Source: Gracilaria caudata (taxonomy: Eukaryota > Rhodophyta > Florideophyceae > Gracilariales > Gracilariaceae). Taken from it: a stretch of 15,279 nt of DNA. Location of the stretch: NCBI GenBank assembly GCA_030374735.1, contig JASCIV010000644.1, positions 1-15,279 of the forward strand, read 5' to 3'. How positions within the stretch are numbered: the stretch's first letter is position 1; each line of letters starts with the position of its first letter. Under the pieces are notes generated by a model. The model worked only from the letters and a program-made list of their open reading frames with translations, did no database searches and had not been told where the DNA came from. The translations under genes and the position numbers were made by a program. Positions 7,998 through 15,279 of the stretch are shown here, piece after piece.

Positions 7998-8002
7998 TTA
8001 TT
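7997..8002 (-). promoter_or_regulatory. AATAAA overlapping the transposase stop codon
   Basis: On the minus strand the end reads gaa taa aga, so a canonical polyadenylation hexamer includes the stop codon. It may be the actual signal or a coincidence. No other AATAAA is evident within about 140 nt downstream. Confidence 0.3.
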
Positions 8003-8907
8003 CAATGCTGAACAGCGCTTCTCCGTAATTCAGTTGAAGCTGAACGAGAACGCACACGTCATGAAAGCAATGAGAATGAAATGCCAAATTGTGTCTAAAA
8101 CGATGAGCAAGAACAAAAAACAGTTTCAGACGTCCATTCAGAACTTCATGTCTTGCTCGAAATCCACTTGAGTCGCTGACACATATGTAATACTCTTCCT
8201 GGCCCGGGCTGACACATTTTTGATCTCGGTACCCTTTGTCAGTCAGAATTTTTTCTTCTGCAGGAAGAATTTTTTTCAAGCACGACTGAAATATTTTAAG
8301 ATCTGGATAGCTCCCGCAAGGATAAGGACCATTAACCCATGAAATATTTCCAAATTGCAACGATACAGCAATTTCATATCGTAGACCGGCTGCATTAAAT
8401 TTGTACGAGTACCATTTCTTATCAAACGGTTTTGGTTCATTAATTCTGCAATCAGTACAATCTACTGAAACTTTCACACCTGTGTTCGGCATAATTCCTC
8501 TAGAACTCCATTTAATCTAGAAAAAAGGAGTTAGAAACCACAATACCTCCAGCAATAAAAAGCGAACGTACGATATCAAGATTCTCAATTTTGTAAATAA
8601 AAAAGCGAACCCATTTGCGAATGGTCTTCTCGACGGCACAACAGAGCGCTTGCAGTACTGTTTCCGTTGGGTAAAGTTTCAGAAACATTAATGTCCACAT
8701 CATATGATGTTTCGTGGCTCCGGGTTCCAGCTCAGACATGAGTAATAACCATAATCCGGCACATTGTTCTGCGGAGAGCCCAAACAAGGATCTAAAACGT
8801 CTCCTGTTTGTCGACGTTGATAATCCTGGAGCTTTTCGCAAGTATTTAGTACCAATTTTTTCAAACGATATGACCATACCCGGTGAAAGAACTGGAACTA
8901 GATCCAT
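7998..8907 (-). CDS. DDE transposase, two exons (DDE_Tnp_4 / PIF-Harbinger-like)
   Basis: Exon 1 is 8907-8572 (112 codons) and exon 2 is 8516-7998 (172 codons and stop), giving 284 residues. The stop apparently splitting the gene lies inside a 55-nt intron (8571-8517) that starts gtacgt, has ttctaac and ends ttctag. Removing it keeps phase and restores the family's linker LDI-IKWSSR. The N-terminal half holds the helix-turn-helix-like region (FGLSAEQCAGLWLLL, EKTIRKWV). Exon 2 has SVDCTDC (D131), WYSYKF, GLRYEI, GPYPCGSYPD (D184), TDKGYR (D205) and RARHEVLNGRLK (E236), the conserved acids of this family. Position 132 is Cys where I recall Gly (VDGTDC). It is the nuclease that excises and inserts the element. 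The N-terminus may be short: a stop lies five codons upstream, so any extension would need another exon. Confidence 0.85.
8517..8571 (-). other. Intron of the transposase gene (55 nt)
   Basis: It begins GTACGT, carries TTTCTAAC 16 nt or so before the end, then a T-rich run and TTTCTAG. Phase 0. Splicing joins two halves of one recognised protein family, which is strong support. Confidence 0.85.
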
Positions 8908-9951
8908 CGTATTTCGCGATCATCTAAGATTGAAGATATCCGTCACTTTTAGTGCGTCAAAGTCTTTAATAAGATCACCTTTCTGGAATCAGGAGTAGCT
9001 AAGGACTGGCAGTGATTCTCACAAGAGGGATGCAAATCTGACAATCTATACCCTACATGACATTTCATGACCTCACACGACTGAATTTGGAGAATAAGCC
9101 CAAGACATGCCCGCAAATTACCAACATACAGTTACGTAAATAGTGTTTCACACCTTTTCCTTTTAAATGCACTCACCAAGTAATGCGACGTCAGTCCCTT
9201 ACAAATATTCAATGGAGGAAAACGCGAAAACGACATTATTAACTCTTAATATTTGCTTATTAAGGAAAGTTTTTCGCTCTGCGTTTGCCGATTTGGTTAT
9301 CTAATGAATCAAAAAGAAGACAAAGCATAAGTTCTAAGCATGGTAGACTTCCTGATCTAAACAGAAACCATTTCAAAGCATTCGTTCACAACAAAAATTT
9401 CAAAAGACTTTGCTAAAATTTAGGCCAAATCATGCTTTTTAACTTTTTGTTTCGATTCAGGGCACTTGCTGAGAAATAGATCAACTTCTGAACTAATTTA
9501 TATTGTATAGACAATAGCTCAAAGAACTTCTTTGCCGCTAAAAAGAACCTCTATGAATTTTGGTTTGCTTATAACAGGGTCATTCGTCATGATCTTCAAA
9601 GTACATTTTGATAACCATTGAAAGTGGAAACCAAAACCACTTTCAGCCACACTAGTATGCACGAAAGTGCTTCTGGGGTGGGCAACCCTCCAACTGTTAC
9701 AAGCTGTTCAGTGACAAACACCACAAATCTCGAGTGACATGCCCTGGAGCTGGTGCATCGAAAGCTTTGTTGTATTTCTCTCACATGTAACCTTGCATCT
9801 CATAAAATTTCTACACTACCAAAAACTAGAATTTTGCATCCGCTGCGACAGGTTTCTGTGTGTCGTAGAATTTTGAGGTAATCAATTCTCGTGATTACTT
9901 AAGAACAGAATTATTGTATGCCAACAACCCCAAAACTCGCTCAACCACAAC
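8908..9951. promoter_or_regulatory. Divergent promoter region of the transposon
   Basis: About 1 kb between the two transposon genes, which are transcribed away from each other. AT-rich, with no gene-like frame. It presumably holds both promoters. A further upstream transposase exon cannot be excluded (a 3' splice-like aatcttag precedes the start on the minus strand at about 8930). Confidence 0.45.
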
Positions 9952-10817
9952 ATGCGTCGTCTCACCCAGGACTCTCCTGCCATCAAACTACTCAGAGAGA
10001 AGTTTGCAAATGAAGAACTTGATGGAAGTGAGAAACCGAAGGATGTGTGGGAATCCGAACCTTTATTTCGGGAACACAAACTCACGAATTTCAGAGTTCA
10101 TTATAACGCAATCAGCAGAGAATTTGCGGAAAAACGAGGTATGTTTGATACTATTTTTTTTTCAAATCTTAATATTACCTATACTTTTACTAACCAAAAT
10201 CTTTAGAGAGAGAACTGCGTTCCTTGGATAGACGTGTCGCTGGAGTGAAGAGACCACATGCAACAGCTGTAGCTGATGATGATGCAGATGTAGAGTGCAC
10301 TGAAAATGTTTACGTCACAGCGGAAGAGGTTCTTTTAGGTCCCAAGGCTTTCAAACCTCTCTATCTGATATCAATTTGGACACATCCTGAAAGTCTGAAG
10401 CGCAAGCTCACTGTTGCGGTGGCGCTTCCTTCCGGAGTAGGGAAAGGAGCGTTTGGTGTTTATGTGGTAGATGGAGGAGAATATTTGGAGGTGAGCGTCT
10501 TTTGGCCGGAACCACTGCACAATGTGAAGCTTATGCACAAGACCTTTTTAGATGACGAGCAGGACACATTTCAAATGGATCATCCCAGGGTGGCTGGATT
10601 TCGACATGCTCTCAGAACTCTACGGAAACATTATGCGGACAAGGTGCAATCTGTAGCGCGAATCCCGCTTCCGTTTCGTGTCGAGACTCATATTTCTTCT
10701 CAAGATAATTTGGCCTGGATTGATAACCCGACTCGCATGGTATATGTTGAACTGAGTGAGGCAAATATTGATGAATACTGCAAAGTTAATGATAACAAGG
10801 ACTTTAGAGTTTCTTAG
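9952..10817 (+). CDS. Transposon accessory protein of unknown family, two exons
   Basis: Exon 1 is 9952-10138 and exon 2 is 10207-10817, giving 265 residues. The 68-nt intron has gtatgt, a perfect TACTAAC branch site (10188-10194) and ctttag, and splicing in phase 1 creates Glu63. The N-terminal 75 residues are charged and helical in look (IKLLREKFANEEL, FRVHYNAISREFAEKRE). An acidic spacer follows (ADDDADVE, 86-92). The rest is a globular-looking domain with VYVTAEEVLL, FKPLYLISIWTHPES, GVYVVDGGEYLEVSVFWPEPL, LMHK and PFRVETHISS. It is not the Myb/SANT protein usually paired with Harbinger transposases, as far as I can see. Its position suggests a helper in transposition, such as binding ends or nuclear import, but that is inference. 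A cargo gene is the alternative. Confidence 0.75.
10139..10206 (+). other. Intron of the accessory gene (68 nt)
   Basis: GTATGT donor, T-rich body, TACTAAC at 10188-10194 and TTTAG acceptor. It closely matches the fungal/yeast-type consensus, suggesting a host with strong splice signals and few introns. Confidence 0.85.
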
Positions 10818-11404
10818 ATTTTTATTTACAAGTCAGAATATCAAATGCAACGTAAAGTGAATTAGAACTCTTTTGCGTATGAGAAACATTTCTGTGAATG
10901 TTAGTCAATAAATAGTATTAGATATATATATAGGACAACCAATTAAAGCCTCGAAAAAGTTTGGCACACGCTTTTGACTTCAGACCGTTGGTGTCTAAGT
11001 GAACCAATGATCAGAATTGAGGATCTATGCTTGCCAGAAGAGTTCGGAAGTATCTTTATCTATTTTAAATCGAAACCGTGTATCGGTTTCTTCTTCCGCT
11101 TCTTTGATAAAAGGTTTTGTTGGTTTTTGGACCATCTACAATCAACATAATGGGCAAAAGCTTTTATATAAACTGAATTGAAAACTAGTAGAGGTTTCCA
11201 ATCTAAGCACATAGCCTTGTTTACATCATAGGCAGATGCGTAGATACTGATTACAAAATTTTGCTGCGCTAAATGAAACAGGTTGGCTTATATTTCTTTC
11301 TAAAAGTACCTCTAAACATAACTTTCTTTGCAACAGTGCTCCCCATGACGGTTTACTTTTGAAACTCATTTTCTTTTTCTTGAGCTAAAAGAGACAAGAA
11401 GCAG
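10818..11404. other. Transposon right subterminal region
   Basis: No gene seen. It contains the 3' untranslated region of the accessory gene, a short (ta)n run near 10922, and AT-rich sequence up to the right terminal repeat. Confidence 0.5.
10907..10912 (+). promoter_or_regulatory. Polyadenylation signal AATAAA
   Basis: A canonical hexamer 90 nt after the accessory stop codon, in AT-rich sequence. Confidence 0.5.
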
Positions 11405-11420
11405 TTTTTCCCGCATCCTC
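11405..11420. repeat. Candidate right terminal inverted repeat
   Basis: tttttcccgcatcctc. Its reverse complement shares TGCGGGAA and flanking bases with 7445-7460. It is followed by cagg, as found before the left end. Confidence 0.4.
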
Positions 11421-11720
11421 CAGGTAAGAAAACGACGAGATTTTGCCCAAACGTCTATGCCGTGATTCACAACCAATAAAGCTTCTCCTGCTAAAGAGAA
11501 ACCTTTAACCATTGTAGCCACCAATTCGGGAGCGCATTCAGTTTTATTCAGAGAGTTTTGAGTAGACCGCTTTCATGCGAAGCAGCTTCCTACACACCTT
11601 GAAAATTTTGCATAGGGGGAAGCAACAAGGCAATGTGCGTTTACTGTAATAAACCGCAACACCTCGTCGGCTCATTTCATCATTGCTTGACGGTAACTAC
11701 AGTCCGGACCACTGCATTGT
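11421..11720. repeat. 3' flank of unit 2, right of the transposon (direct repeat with 14717-15000)
   Basis: Long shared stretches with the SP3 flank: ccgtgattcac--caataaagcttctcct, gagt-ttgagtagaccgctt, gcataggggg aagcaacaagg and ggaccac. The match begins right after the transposon edge and fades after about 11715 / 15000. Confidence 0.75.
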
Positions 11721-12015
11721 AATGGGTCGTTCTAAACATTGCGAAAAAAAGGCGGACAATGGGCTCTCGTGGGCACATTCGTAAAGGATAATGCTTTCAG
11801 GTTAGCATGGGTAGCCGCCCATGACATTTCCCGACACATTACCGACACCGAACACAGCTGAAGGTAATGAGGAAACTTAAAAATTTATTGCGTGACTCCC
11901 TGTGGGTCCGCAGGTAAGCAAGGACTCCCCGCAAAAATCGATAGAAGCAAGTCATACCTAAAACACAAGCCGTAAGCTTTACACGGAGATAAGAAGACAC
12001 CATTTATTGGCAAAC
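11721..12015. other. Region between unit 2 flank and SP3 upstream block
   Basis: No gene seen. A zinc-finger copy would be expected here on the minus strand if unit 3 were complete, but no finger motif or related frame is present. The partner of SP3 is therefore lost, or was never duplicated. Confidence 0.5.
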
Positions 12016-12085
12016 GAATTCATCGGCACTCAGTAGAAACTTTATACGAATCGAATGGTGTACAAACGGTTTATTTGTCATGAGC
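12016..12085 (+). promoter_or_regulatory. SP-side conserved upstream block, copy 3
   Basis: Third copy of the block at 3115-3180, starting gaattcatcggcact and ending catgagc. It is about 190 bp ahead of SP3 and more diverged in the middle. Confidence 0.4.
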
Positions 12086-12127
12086 TCGTGGCGGAAATAT
12101 AAGTTTGTGATGTTTCGTGGTAGTTTG

Positions 12128-12157
12128 CTATATATTTGCAACTCATTAATCAATACT
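12128..12157 (+). promoter_or_regulatory. Probable core promoter of SP3 (TATA box and start-site block)
   Basis: ctatatattt at 12128-12138 is a good TATA box. About 10-20 bp downstream, cattaatcaatact (12144-12157) is the block shared with SP1 (3216-3230) and SP2 (6650-6663). SP1 has ctatag and SP2 has cttaaaa at the matching place. The block could mark transcription start, leaving a leader of about 110 nt. Confidence 0.4.
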
Positions 12158-12272
12158 TAACTACGAGGTACACACCGCCCGCCCGGTCACATCACTTAAC
12201 GTTCTTCTTAGCTCCACGTTCTCAACCGCAACGCAAGAACATTTTCGAAAACTTCTCAAGTGCGCATGTAAT

Positions 12273-13160
12273 ATGGCTCAACTTAAAGTGTTTGCCTTCT
12301 TCTTCATTCAGTTCTGTCTGGCTGTTGCACGTTCTTTTCCTACCTTTTCTAGAATGATTGCGGATGACGAAGCACTTGAGTTCTCTTTTCGCTCGATCTC
12401 AGAGGATACATGCAATTTGTTTGGTGCTCTCAGCTCTTTCGGGATAGGAGGATCAGCACGATTTGGAGTTCCTGCAGTTCGAGTAGACGGAGGCGATGAA
12501 GCGCAATCTGCTCATGATGCTTTTCAACTCGAATCAGAATCATTTCTTTACCAATATCAAAGACAATTATCTCTTGAAGATATACTTGAAGATTTATTTG
12601 AAGATTTCATTGAAGGTTCTCCGCAGCCGGACCCAGAAACCGGTATCCTCCTGGATTTATCTTGCAGTGAAGGCATGTGCTCCTCAGAAGACCAAACACA
12701 GCTCATCTGTGACATTTCTGATCTGAGGGATGATGAAGAGTTGCCATTGATTAGCGAGGATGATAGACTTGATAGTAATCCGCCCGATGAAGGGATTCTG
12801 ACTATTCTGGACACTCCGCCGTCCTGCGTGCGGCTTTCAACTGCCGAAAATGATGAGGACGTCGTCCTCTGTAGTCGCAGGGAACCTTCCTCGAGTGATT
12901 CGGTCGTCTTTCAGAATGATATCGGAACAATAATGCCCTCGGAAACACAACCACCTTTAGCAGGTATTGGCATTACGACGATTGGAGATGGAATTACTTT
13001 CACAGGAGGTAGTGCACCGGGTTCTGGAATAGCAACGATTGGGGGCAGTGGAGGAATTGGCTTTGGAAGACCTTTTGGCACTTGTTGCCGTCCATGTTCT
13101 TTCCTGAGACGAAGGAAAGTTCGTAGTTTATCCTGTTGCATGGCTTGCTCTTTACTATAA
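12273..13160 (+). CDS. SP3: secreted Cys-rich preproprotein, paralogue of SP1
   Basis: A 295-residue single-exon frame. Residues 1-20 are a signal peptide (FAFFFIQFCLAVAR). An acidic region follows, with YQYQRQ, SPQPD and CX4CX9C (C131, C136, C146), then CDISDL--DEELPL, ILTILDTPP and C200, all conserved with SP1. Extra cysteines are C47 and C185. A run of Leu-Glu-Asp repeats at 100-113 is absent from SP1. The glycine-rich linker (230-265) is about a third the length of SP1's. The tail begins GFGRPFGTCCRPC and gives CCxxC-x12-CCxxC (C271, C272, C275, C288, C289, C292), with a basic FLRRRKVR between. It is nearly identical to SP1's tail, although the rest is far more diverged. That points to selection on the tail as the mature or active part. 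Function is not recognised. Confidence 0.85.
   Translation: MAQLKVFAFFFIQFCLAVARSFPTFSRMIADDEALEFSFRSISEDTCNLFGALSSFGIGGSARFGVPAVRVDGGDEAQSAHDAFQLESESFLYQYQRQLSLEDILEDLFEDFIEGSPQPDPETGILLDLSCSEGMCSSEDQTQLICDISDLRDDEELPLISEDDRLDSNPPDEGILTILDTPPSCVRLSTAENDEDVVLCSRREPSSSDSVVFQNDIGTIMPSETQPPLAGIGITTIGDGITFTGGSAPGSGIATIGGSGGIGFGRPFGTCCRPCSFLRRRKVRSLSCCMACSLL
12571..12612 (+). repeat. Short coding repeat (ttgaagat units) in SP3
   Basis: Three or four degenerate 12-15-bp units (cttgaagatat, cttgaagattt, tttgaagattt) encode the acidic Leu-Glu-Asp insertion. SP1 has a single FEDV at the same place. Likely slippage expansion. Confidence 0.75.
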
Positions 13161-13964
13161 TCTATATTACCTCTGGAATGTAAATACGAGAATCCTCGAA
13201 TTCCAGAAATTATGAGCCCGATGAGGTTGAAAATCACATCTGGTACACGACAAATATCGAATCTTCATAGCTGCAAGAATCTGACTCCTAGAGCGAGTAG
13301 TAGTTATAAATCGGTGGAGCCGAGAGTAGTGAGATAATATGTATCCTTTACTGAAGCAGAGCCGGAGAACTTTACGATTACTTACGTCGCAGCCTGAGTG
13401 AAATAGAACGTAGAAGTATTTGGTCAAGTTTTCATCGTTCATCTTTGGGATCTTGGTATATGTTTTAGGAAAAGATAAAACGAATGAATGAGCAACTGAT
13501 CGACATCGGCAAGGGCAAGTACCCAAAGCTCTGAACATAATCCAATTAGATGACTCTGTACCCTATAGCTAAACAGAGTAGGGTGAAGGTGGGTGGGAAA
13601 GGGAACTATGGTTGTCATCGTCCTACATCAGCTTTGTACAACGCAGGCAGGCGATCGGAACGAGCCTGTTGGGTTCACAGACATCCTCCGTGGCTATCCT
13701 TAGATACGCTTTCTCTGTCGCGCGAACCCTTCGTCGGATCTTGGAATTAACGAAATATTTCAAACGTAATTCGAGGCTTAAAATTATTTTGCGTCGATTG
13801 CATACACGTCGTATTCGGTGGACAAGCGTCATACTGTGTTGCATGTAATTGCTGGACCGGCCACTCCAAATTGTTCTTTGATCTAAATTTGATTCGGATT
13901 TAATTAGCAATACGAAAACCATGACTTTGAAGCAAAAAAAAGAAAAACATTTCCAGACTTAGAG
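13161..13964. other. 3' flank of SP3
   Basis: No convincing gene. 13222-13255 matches the sequence joined to the SP2 deletion, 13290-13310 matches the SP1 flank, and 13808-13964 matches 7131-7325. It contains the single-copy relative of the 51-bp repeat. Confidence 0.5.
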
Positions 13965-14604
13965 GACCTATTTCGGGAGAATTGAATATGGCTTCTTTGT
14001 CGTACGGTGTCGAGATGCTGGCTTGGCCAAGTGGTGTCGGTCGAAGTTGCTATTTGAAGAACTGCTTGCTTTCTGTATTTCGTCTGAACGAGATTTGCTG
14101 CCAATTCTAAAGCGTTTGGGGATGTAATAACAATTCTACACCTAGCTACCAAGTATAGATATCCCAACTGTACAAGAGTGAGAGATAGTTCTAGAGCAAA
14201 AGATCTCGACAAACTTCCTCGGATTCTTGTTACTGAGAACGTGACGGATTCACTGAAGAAGAAAAAGTACCATGTCAAACACAGACGGAATTCTATGCAT
14301 AGCACTGGCATCAGGTGCAACCAAGGATCACGAGGTAGAGCGGTTGCCGGCGAGATCTGGGCCTAGCTCAATGTTAAAGTATGGAGTACAACTCGTTAAG
14401 AGTCGAGAACTTCAACGGCGTTGTGGAGTGTCAAACAATGAGATTGAGTAGAGCCATTTGTGGTGCAAATGAGAATACTAGTTGCCTGTCCGCCTAAATG
14501 CAAATCTACACTTGGAACTAATGAAACTGCATTTGTATCTTTGCCACTTCCCGGAGGCTCTGAGCCTCTCGCAATTGTGGATATCAGATATGAATTTTCA
14601 GCAC
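13965..14604. other. Unit 3-specific segment (insertion here or deletion in unit 2)
   Basis: Unit 2 runs straight from cttagag (7319-7325) to ctcaaggcgaagg (7331), while unit 3 has about 640 bp between the matching points 13964 and 14605. No terminal repeats or target duplication are obvious. An open frame on the minus strand (13904-14320) crosses its left boundary and resembles nothing I know. Confidence 0.45.
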
Positions 14605-15000
14605 CTCAGGGCGAAGGCGAAAATTTCGCCTAAGGCTGTCACTAATTCGCCTTTCTTCGAGATCCTCCTGAATGCTTCCAGACACCTCCCTAATCCCTAC
14701 ATGAAATAAGCGTCATCAGGGTTAAAAAACAAGCCCTAGAGATATTCTGGCTAAACCACCATGAGCCGTGATTCACGATCAATAAAGCTTCTCCTTCCAG
14801 AGAGAAGCTTTTAAGTAACCATTTCATCAACAGTAACCTTCGTACGTGAGGGCATTCAGTCGCTATCATAGAGTTCTGAGTAGACCGCTTCCATACCATT
14901 AAATCTGCATAGGGGGAAGCAACAAGGTAAAGTGCGTTCAACTATAATAACCCCCTCGTCTTATAAAGAGCTTTCTGGGTACTACAGCATCTGGACCACC
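14605..15000. repeat. Direct repeat of both transposon-flanking arms of unit 2 (empty site)
   Basis: 14605-14720 matches the left arm (7330-7444), and 14717-15000 matches the right arm (11421-11715). Being continuous here, it shows what unit 2 looked like before the transposon landed. A small palindrome, aggcgaaa-a-tttcgcct, sits at 14615-14631. Confidence 0.65.
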
Positions 15001-15048
15001 CACTTCACCATATGTAAAATTGTCAGTACTTTTGTAGATTAGGCGGCA

Positions 15049-15105
15049 CCCGTTTATGTTTACGAGAGCACTTTGTGCTCTCTATGCGACATATAAACGC
15101 GGGGT
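15049..15105. repeat. Long imperfect hairpin
   Basis: The inner stem is perfect: gagagcac (15064-15071), loop ttt, gtgctctc (15075-15082). Outer arms pair imperfectly: acccgtttatgt against acatataaacgcggggt. The right arm includes tataaa (15092-15097), which could also serve as a TATA box for what follows. It could be a miniature element, a precursor of a small RNA, or chance. Confidence 0.5.
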
Positions 15106-15117
15106 GAGGAGGACAAG

Positions 15118-15279
15118 ATGTACCGGGTCCTGTCCTCCAATGCCTCACAACGCATTGGCACAGCAGGAGGCACCCTTGCGCACATCTATAAGGCCATCTC
15201 CACCGGTTTGATGGATGATGGAAAATTCGGGGATTTTATTCGGCCAAGTGGCGTTAGCCGCCTGGCTGATGGAAACACA
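15118..15279 (+). CDS. Open frame running off the window, hypothetical (partial)
   Basis: 54 codons from ATG to the window edge without a stop, beginning MYRVLSSNASQRIGTAGG and ending near SGVSRLADGNT. The sequence is more GC-rich than its surroundings, which suggests coding. The nearest in-frame stop upstream is 15094-15096. The TATAAA at 15092 is too close for a normal leader, so the true start may be elsewhere, or this may be an exon. No family recognised. Confidence 0.35.
   Translation, partial: MYRVLSSNASQRIGTAGGTLAHIYKAISTGLMDDGKFGDFIRPSGVSRLADGNT

Larger units (their letters stand above)
7445..11420. mobile_element. DNA transposon, DDE_Tnp_4 (PIF/Harbinger-like), apparently full length
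   Basis: The element has two divergent spliced genes, a transposase (minus) and an accessory protein (plus), separated by about 1 kb. Its ends are deduced from the SP3 flank: sequence left of 7445 matches up to 14720 (tcatcagg), and sequence from 11421 matches onward from there. A cagg at 7441-7444 and 11421-11424 could be the target duplication, occurring once in unit 3. Just inside lie aagctgcgggaataa (7445) and, inverted at the right end, gaggatgcgggaaaaa (from 11420). This gives a short imperfect terminal repeat with core TGCGGGAA. Known PIF/Harbinger elements usually duplicate 3 bp, so the 4-bp duplication is tentative. Both genes look intact, so the element may be recent. Confidence 0.6.

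Noticed and set aside
7998..8907. Transposase as a pseudogene split by a stop
   Set aside because: A 55-nt intron with consensus borders and preserved phase explains the interruption.
10224..10817. Accessory protein starting inside exon 2 without exon 1
   Set aside because: There is no ATG at that place (ttg). A consensus intron with TACTAAC joins the frame in phase to an upstream ATG exon.
13904..14320. 138-residue frame on the minus strand in the SP3 flank
   Set aside because: It crosses a boundary between a duplicated flank and a unit-specific segment, has no domain, and unit 2 shows no equivalent.
14690..14941. Small open frame on the minus strand
   Set aside because: It lies in repeated flank sequence, and the copy at 11424-11720 does not keep the frame open.

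Overview
The window looks like nuclear DNA of a eukaryote. Genes are spaced far apart, the two multi-exon genes have short GT-AG introns (55 and 68 nt, one with a perfect TACTAAC branch site), there are C2H2 zinc-finger proteins and secretory signal peptides, and nothing resembles bacterial operons or ribosome binding sites. The transposase belongs to a DDE family (DDE_Tnp_4, PIF/Harbinger-like) that I associate with algae, stramenopiles and some invertebrates. An intron-poor alga is a reasonable guess, but the sequence alone does not prove it.

Layout, left to right: (1) 1-86 is probably the end of a TA-targeting DNA transposon, abutting a block (87-133) that recurs upstream of the first zinc-finger gene. 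(2) 134-1441 has no gene I can support. (3) Unit 1: zinc-finger gene ZF1 (minus, 1442-2254), then a secreted Cys-rich protein gene SP1 (plus, 3383-4432). (4) Unit 2: zinc-finger gene ZF2 (minus, 4976-5821), then SP2 (plus, from 6832), a paralogue of SP1 broken by a frameshift and a large internal deletion. (5) A DNA transposon of about 4 kb (about 7445-11420) sits in the 3' flank of unit 2. It carries a spliced transposase on the minus strand and a divergent spliced gene of unknown family on the plus strand. (6) Unit 3: SP3 (plus, 12273-13160), with no zinc-finger partner visible. Its 3' flank matches both sides of the transposon in unit 2 and so acts as an empty site. (7) The right edge holds a long imperfect hairpin (15049-15105) and an open frame running off the window (15118-15279).

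The main point of interest is a tandemly duplicated, divergently oriented gene pair: a small nuclear-type protein with three zinc fingers beside a secreted preproprotein with a very conserved Cys-rich tail (CCxxC-x12-CCxxC). Upstream blocks, coding regions and 3' flanks were duplicated together, and the copies have since diverged by repeat expansion, internal duplication, deletion and transposon insertion. I know of no described family for either member. No function is claimed beyond what signal peptides, finger motifs and cysteine spacing imply.
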